From positions 1,348,409-1,412,408 of the forward strand of contig NC_030855.1 in NCBI RefSeq assembly GCF_000208745.1: DNA of 64,000 bases, written 5' to 3'. Origin of the DNA: Theobroma cacao (lineage: Eukaryota; Streptophyta; Magnoliopsida; Malvales; Malvaceae). The notes beneath the pieces are model-generated. The model had not been told where the DNA came from. It ran no database searches and was given only the letters and a program-made list of their open reading frames with translations. This document shows positions 58,599-64,000 of the stretch, in pieces. The translations under genes and the position numbers were made by a program. Positions within the stretch are counted from its first letter, which is position 1. Every line of letters starts with the position of its first letter.

Positions 58599-61500
58599 TT
58601 AGATAATTTCTCTGGTTGCAGCATAATCTTTTACCATCAAAATCTCGCCACATAACTTCCGAGGCACTTGGTCTAATATTTTACCTTCCTGCCATGCTTG
58701 CCCTGCCAAAACACCAGGTCCGATATGACGAATGTATATCACAGCCTGATCACTGAAAGGATATGGATGTTTCACTGCAAAAAAAGAGACATCTTAACAA
58801 ATTAATAACAAGTGTTGTCCATGTTACCCTGCCTAAAACAAAAAAAATATAGGTGGCAAAAGATAATATAGAGTGTTCTCATAGCCTACCGTCCACAAAT
58901 TTTTCTTTGAACACCACTCATCAGATGTTTATAAGGTCTAAAAGATCAAATGTTGAAACAAGATAATGAAAATTTTACGAGCATCAGACATTCATTTGTT
59001 TAATTCCCATACTTAAAACAAACTGCAGAATTTATTGTGACTCACCAACCAGGAAATAGGAACAAAGACAATACAAATTTCATCAGATAAAGGAGATGTT
59101 TTAGCAAGATATGACCAAATTCAACCCTCGAATTGATCCTCATAATTAGCAACATAAATAATCTTCACCTGGTCTTGGGAATCCAGCTGGACATTCATGG
59201 AGATCTAAGAGGCCATCCCCAAATTCATATGCAAAATCACAGGGCTGTTCAGTTGACATTACTTCCTTAAGCTGAGTCACCTCAAAATACAAGGGACTAA
59301 AGCGATTTGCAAACGGAGCCACAATTGATCCGCCTAAAAAATCACAGGGTTATATTAGATTAACCTCTACAAAAAAAAAAAAACAAGTGACAGACTATAA
59401 CCAACAAGGAAAATTTTCACCTTTATTCCTTCTATTTATAAAAAAAAGAAGAAGTCAAGTATCACATAATTTTGTTCAAACATAGCATTCAACCATCAAA
59501 GCAGGAATCAAGTACAGAATCTAATTTAGCCTTCTTAAACTTGGTTAAAATAAATCATAACAAAACCTTCTTAGTTGAGAGTGAATGTTCTAGTAAGAAA
59601 TGGCTTAAATACTAAGATTTCAACATTCCTAATCAACCCATGCGAGATAACATGATAGCAAAGATGAAAAACCTCTTTTACAGTTGAGAATGAATCTTCA
59701 TATATAGATGACAAAAATACTAAATAAATTATATCTTCCTAACTACCCCATGTGAGATGGTGAACAGGGAAGATTTAAAACAAATACTTCCCTTAAACAG
59801 ACAAATAAAAACAATAAAGAGAATTTCACACGGAGGCAAATATTTCATTTGAGATGAACATACTTACCAATAAAACGTCCATATGTCTTCCCATTACTGC
59901 CACAAAATATAGTCTGATAAGAGATCAGGCAATTCAGACAGTTTATGTTAGCAACTACATTGCAGAGAGAGAGAGAGAGAGAGAGAATATAAAAATATAA
60001 GTAAGAAGAAAGATTAGTATGGATTTAAGATTCTCATCATGAGTGTAGAACTTACCTTCTTGAAGATATTGATCCAAGCAATAGGCAATGGACCTAGTTG
60101 AGAGGGTCATACTATTAAATCTTCGAAAATTAGCCCAGCCTTAACATTTATTATTGTTATTTTTTAACAAATAAGAAGAAGACATTTTCAAGAAAATACT
60201 AATAAAAGACAAAAGGGGACAAAAACGCCATCATGCCATCATATAACAGAAACAACATATACCCATGATTACAGGGTAGCACTTTGTGAAATTGAACAGA
60301 AAGGAAAAACTTGACAATCTTATAAAAGCAAGATAAATTCTGAAATAAAAATAAAAATGACAGTTGTAACATGTATTAGGCTGAATAGTGGAGGTTGGGC
60401 TCCACTTTGGGCATACTTAATATCTTAATGGGAGAGCCTTATATTAATTGAATTCACTTTAAGAAGAAGAAAACCCATTTAATCACCAAGAAGCCTAATT
60501 AAAAATGTGACATGGCAACAAGCAAAGTTCACTACTTGATTGCTCTTCATAGGGTTCAAAACAAAATGTTGGAAAGTCAGACCATATGCTTCAAGAAGGT
60601 TTTTCTAAAAAATTAAATAATTAAATAAATAAGCAGACTATGTGCTTTAAGATGATAATCAGTGAAAGATACCCATCAAAACTTCTCTAAAAGAGTTTCA
60701 AACTTCCAGCTACTCTTGATGCATAGTCCATTAAGAAATGCAAAATAAGACTTGGGAATTAACATTGCTTCCATATGAATAGTGTTATAATGTGTAATGT
60801 GTCGTAAGAGTAGTGTCATCTTTTGCACCTTAAGCATAAATACAGGAGGCTACAATAAGGTTAGGTAGGTCTCATGTTCCTCCAGTCTATTCTAACAGTC
60901 TGCTTTGGCAAATAGGATACCTCAACTCCCATTCAAAATGATAAACTCAAGTAAAAGCCAAACAAGAGCCTGACACTCCACATATACGCTTCACCTCATT
61001 GCTCTCATCTTGCTTACAGAAACTAACTACTTCATAACTATCAGACAAACTGGACAGGCAAATGTGGTTCACAGGTTTATGATGCAAGAGTTTGTCAAAT
61101 ACACAATACCAATCATATTACATTTAATTGTAACAATCACATTTTAAACACTCTGTACCATATGAAAGTGAAAATTTTAGCTGCAGCATGTAAAATATTG
61201 ATTCTTATTATTGAAATATACTAAACATTGATCTCATAAAAGGACAATGCACTCAAAAAAATTATTTTTATATCTATGTATAATGAGAGATCCATATCAT
61301 CTCTTAGGAATCCAGAATTTGATTAGGAACTTGGCATTTTCTATTTTTTAGAACTTAAAAAGTATTAAGTGACACCAAGCTATTGGCAATAACTCAAACA
61401 AATTACCTCCACTCGTTCTGCAGTTATAAAATTCAGAGGGAATTTCACCATCTTTATTTGACAGCAAGTTTGATGCACTTTTCTTCACCAATTTAGGGTC

Positions 61501-62909
61501 ATCGTATCGTGTGCCAGCTATCTCCCAAGCTCTTGATATAAGCCTGCATTAAGTTCATGCCCGCATATCAAATATTTCCGCTAATTCAACCCATGATGAG
61601 AAATTTTCTGTGGAAGCACTTTAAACTATTTGTACAGCTTACCTCTTTCTTTCTTTTCTCTCCCTATATATCTTTTTCATTATGGTTAGAAAAATAAACA
61701 GAATTATGTGGCAAAACTGCTTTTTTTGAAGATAATTCAATCGATAAGCTTTTAAAAACTTGAGAGGGAAGAAATAACCTAGGATTGAGCGATCGCAGCA
61801 ACCGATGACGCCTTTCCTCAGGAACATCTCCAATCTTTTTCCTGAAGAACAAAAGAAAATGTTTTTTTTTTTTTTAAATATAGTAACAATTAGTATCACT
61901 ATTATAATGAAGGCTCAAATAATAGAAAAGTCCCTCAACTATGTCTATTTATGCAGCTAAAAGTCCCTCAACTATGTCCATTTATGCAGCTACGCCTCCA
62001 TTCGCTTATTGTACTCAAACAAATTCTTAATCTTAAGGAAAAATTAACAACCATCAGACCTAGTTTCAGCTGGAATTTTCTATTCAAGTGGTATATGATG
62101 TGGCAATGTGACCCATCAGCTCACATTATTATTAATTTTCCATTCACAGTTAAGAACTTGTGCAATACAAATTAAAGGGTAAGTGCTTGTTTAGATATAA
62201 TAAAAGAATAGGGGCTTAGTTACGTAAATGGACATGCTTCATAAGCGTATAATAAACAAGCATCCTTGAATTCTATCTAACAATTGAAATCAAAGGCTTA
62301 CAAATCCATAACATGGTGAGATGGATGAAAATCAAAAACAAAAAGCACTTGATGAATGATAAGATATACTTAAAATACTCTTACTAATAAATAAAATGAA
62401 GAGAAGAGAGAGCAGAGTGACCAGAGATAGGCAGCTGGATTATAAGAAGTAGGGTCTAAAGGAATCAAGTCCTTGGGAGGATGAAGAAATGTGATGATAT
62501 CCATTTCATCCAAGTAGGCCTTTTCCCCATTGGGAAGTACTTCGAAGGGCTTCTCATCCCAAGCCGACGCCGTCCCTGAACCTTGCGGTCTCTCCCGTCC
62601 ATAAACCGCTCTGATTTCACAACAACCACAATTAGTAGAAGAAACCCTTGCTCCTGCTGCAAGTGCAAACGGAAACCTCTCACTCTACAATCTACTAACT
62701 CTGATTAAATGCTCTAGCTTCAGCAAGTAATTGAAAGAATTGAATTGACCTGGAAAAGTAGAACGGTGGAGTCGGAGAGCAGCCGGCGGCGGGGACCTGA
62801 TTTGGCACTGTGAGTTTGATTGAAAGCAGCAGCGAGTAGCAAGCGTTGGAAGAGGAGTCTTAGGATAATTACAATAATTATTCGTATAGTTATAGCTTCC
62901 TGCCCTCAT
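58599..62909 (-). CDS. Unknown conserved protein with probable plastid transit peptide (8 exons)
   Basis: Exons by eye, phases continuous: 62909-62750, 62656-62422, 61841-61779, 61543-61407, 60093-60056, 59913-59868, 59333-59169, 58774-58599. They give 339 aa. Residues 1 to about 75 are rich in Ser, Thr, Arg and Pro and poor in acidic residues, as in chloroplast transit peptides. The rest is one compact domain that starts near WDEKPFEVLPNG. It includes DEMDIITFLHPP, DPTSYNPAAYLW, RHRLLRSLNPR, the Gly-rich GRFIGGSIVAPFAN, EVMSTEQPCDFAYEFGDG and HIGPGVLAGQAWQEGK. No catalytic motif or membrane segment is evident. I cannot name the family with confidence. The ATG at 62909 is the first in frame; a TTG extends it upstream. 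The clean multi-exon structure argues for a functional gene. Confidence 0.8.
59964..59986. repeat. (AG)n microsatellite in an intron
   Basis: About eleven AG units lie in the intron between 60055 and 59914 of the unknown plastid-protein gene. It is a potential polymorphic marker. Confidence 0.9.
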
Positions 62910-64000
62910 CTCCAAACTGGCAATGGCAACCAGTTTGCTCCTAATCTAAATTTGCTTGACTGTAACTCCTTCTGCTACGTTCTTATGCTTTGTTGGATGC
63001 CCATGGAAATGGAGTTGTAAAAGTTCAAAACCAGCGAAAAATTGCAAATAGTCATCGAAACAAATGGGGCAAGGCATATAGCCAAATGCATTTAATAATA
63101 TAAGTCAAATTTTATATTTAGTTTTTATGTTCCACCATAACATTAAATTTAATTTTTTATTATCTTTCATATTAATCAAATTAATATATTTTTAAAATTT
63201 ATTAATATCAATACATCATTAGCATCATTAAAATTTTCGTTAAAATTATTAATTTAATATTAATCATAATAGCGTGACATTAATTAAAATCAACGTCATA
63301 ATAATAATTATGACGTACTTAATGGGAAATTTTCCAGACAAAATGTAAGTGAATCGTCGGACAATGACTCACCTCTTTTGGACTGTCGAGGCCCAAGAGA
63401 GAATGGTTGAGTCGGGTCCAAAAGAGTAAGGCACGAGTTCTAGGTGAAACGTTATTCGGAAGGACGCCTTCAAAACGACGACGTGAAAATGATTTCAATG
63501 ATGGAGAAAATGGTTACTCTGTTCTCTTGCCCCCTATTTTTGTAGCTTGAAGCAAACTTGATTCTTCCTTGACAATGATTGAAACATATAACTAAAAAAC
63601 ATTTAAGAAGACAATGGCCATGTGGATTCCGTCCCAATTAATAATTTATATTCTTTTTATAATTATAATAATAATTTATAATAAAATAATCGATAAAAAT
63701 TTCTAACAAAAAAGTTTGAGATTTTTATGCATTTTAGAATATGCAATCAATTAACAAAAAAGTTCACGTATCATGCCCCATGATTAGCAATAGGCCATAT
63801 CATTTAATTTAATAATTAAATAATCACATTATTAAAGATTGACATAGTTTTAAATTATTTAAAAACTTTAAATAAGTTTTTATTTTGTTATTACAATCAT
63901 TTGAGTTTTTGTATTTTTAATTTGGATCGAACAAATTTTTATAATTAACGATTGATACAATGTTATTAGTAAAAATACTATTATACATTTTATATCATTA
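62910..64000. other. Upstream region of the last gene and AT-rich intergenic
   Basis: About 62910-63060 probably holds the promoter and leader of the minus-strand gene. A less AT-rich block at 63330-63490 has no recognised frame. From about 63845 the words TTTAAATTATTTAAAAACTTTAAATAAG resemble the MITE family end, running off the window. No gene is called. Confidence 0.45.

Noticed and set aside
1..64000. CRISPR arrays, bacterial operons or phage-like systems
   Set aside because: The window is plant nuclear DNA; the short tandem repeats lack regular repeat-spacer structure.

Overview
The window is nuclear DNA from a flowering plant, most likely a eudicot. It is AT-rich, its genes have GT/AG introns, and the families present are plant ones: MAPKKK17/20-type kinases, malectin-like receptor kinases, a berberine-bridge-enzyme-like oxidase, a plant fatty acid 2-hydroxylase, group III patatin and RING-H2 proteins. 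About half is intergenic and transposon-derived. The species cannot be fixed from the sequence. There is an 81-base N gap at 1652-1732 and a single N at 5749.

Region 1-16.4 kb is a decaying tandem array. Its unit is a remnant of a malectin-like receptor kinase followed by a single-exon MAPKKK-like kinase. Kinase copy 1 is broken by a complete Ty1/copia element (1900-9536, 544-bp LTRs, target duplication TCGTA). That element is itself interrupted by a 2,490-bp TG...CA insertion, probably a solo LTR (4561-7050, target duplication GAATG). A LINE fragment then replaces the 3' half of kinase copy 1. Copies 2 (12653-13702) and 3 (15051-16091) are intact. A receptor-kinase pseudogene fills 10.6-12.45 kb and a second remnant lies at 14.5-14.85 kb. 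A single-exon berberine-bridge-like oxidase follows (17112-18713).

Region 20-31.8 kb carries two intron-containing genes on the minus strand. One is an eight-exon coiled-coil protein resembling MEE22/EMB1611 (reconstructed as 1,568 aa). The other is a six-exon fatty acid 2-hydroxylase (228 aa) whose last codons are cut off by a stop. Region 32.3-38.5 kb is a segmental duplication carrying two nearly identical RING-H2 genes. One copy holds a MITE with a 9-bp target duplication, and the other copy preserves the empty site.

Region 39.3-48.6 kb is a 13-exon plus-strand gene (580 aa) of the PRUNE/DHH-DHHA2 superfamily, in which the DHH motif and the first Asp motif are not conserved. A two-exon group III patatin-like gene lies on the minus strand (49704-51076). 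From 51.3 to 58.5 kb there is AT-rich intergenic DNA with repeat relics and no gene I can support. The last gene, minus strand 58599-62909, has eight exons and encodes a 339-aa protein with a transit-peptide-like N-terminus that I do not recognise.

Exon models for the spliced genes were assembled by eye from GT/AG sites and checked for reading-phase continuity. UTRs and start choices remain inferences. The genes are neighbours rather than a functional pathway. The most interesting signals are the array and its nested insertions, the reciprocal insertions in the RING duplication, the truncated hydroxylase and the motif-degenerate PRUNE-like protein.
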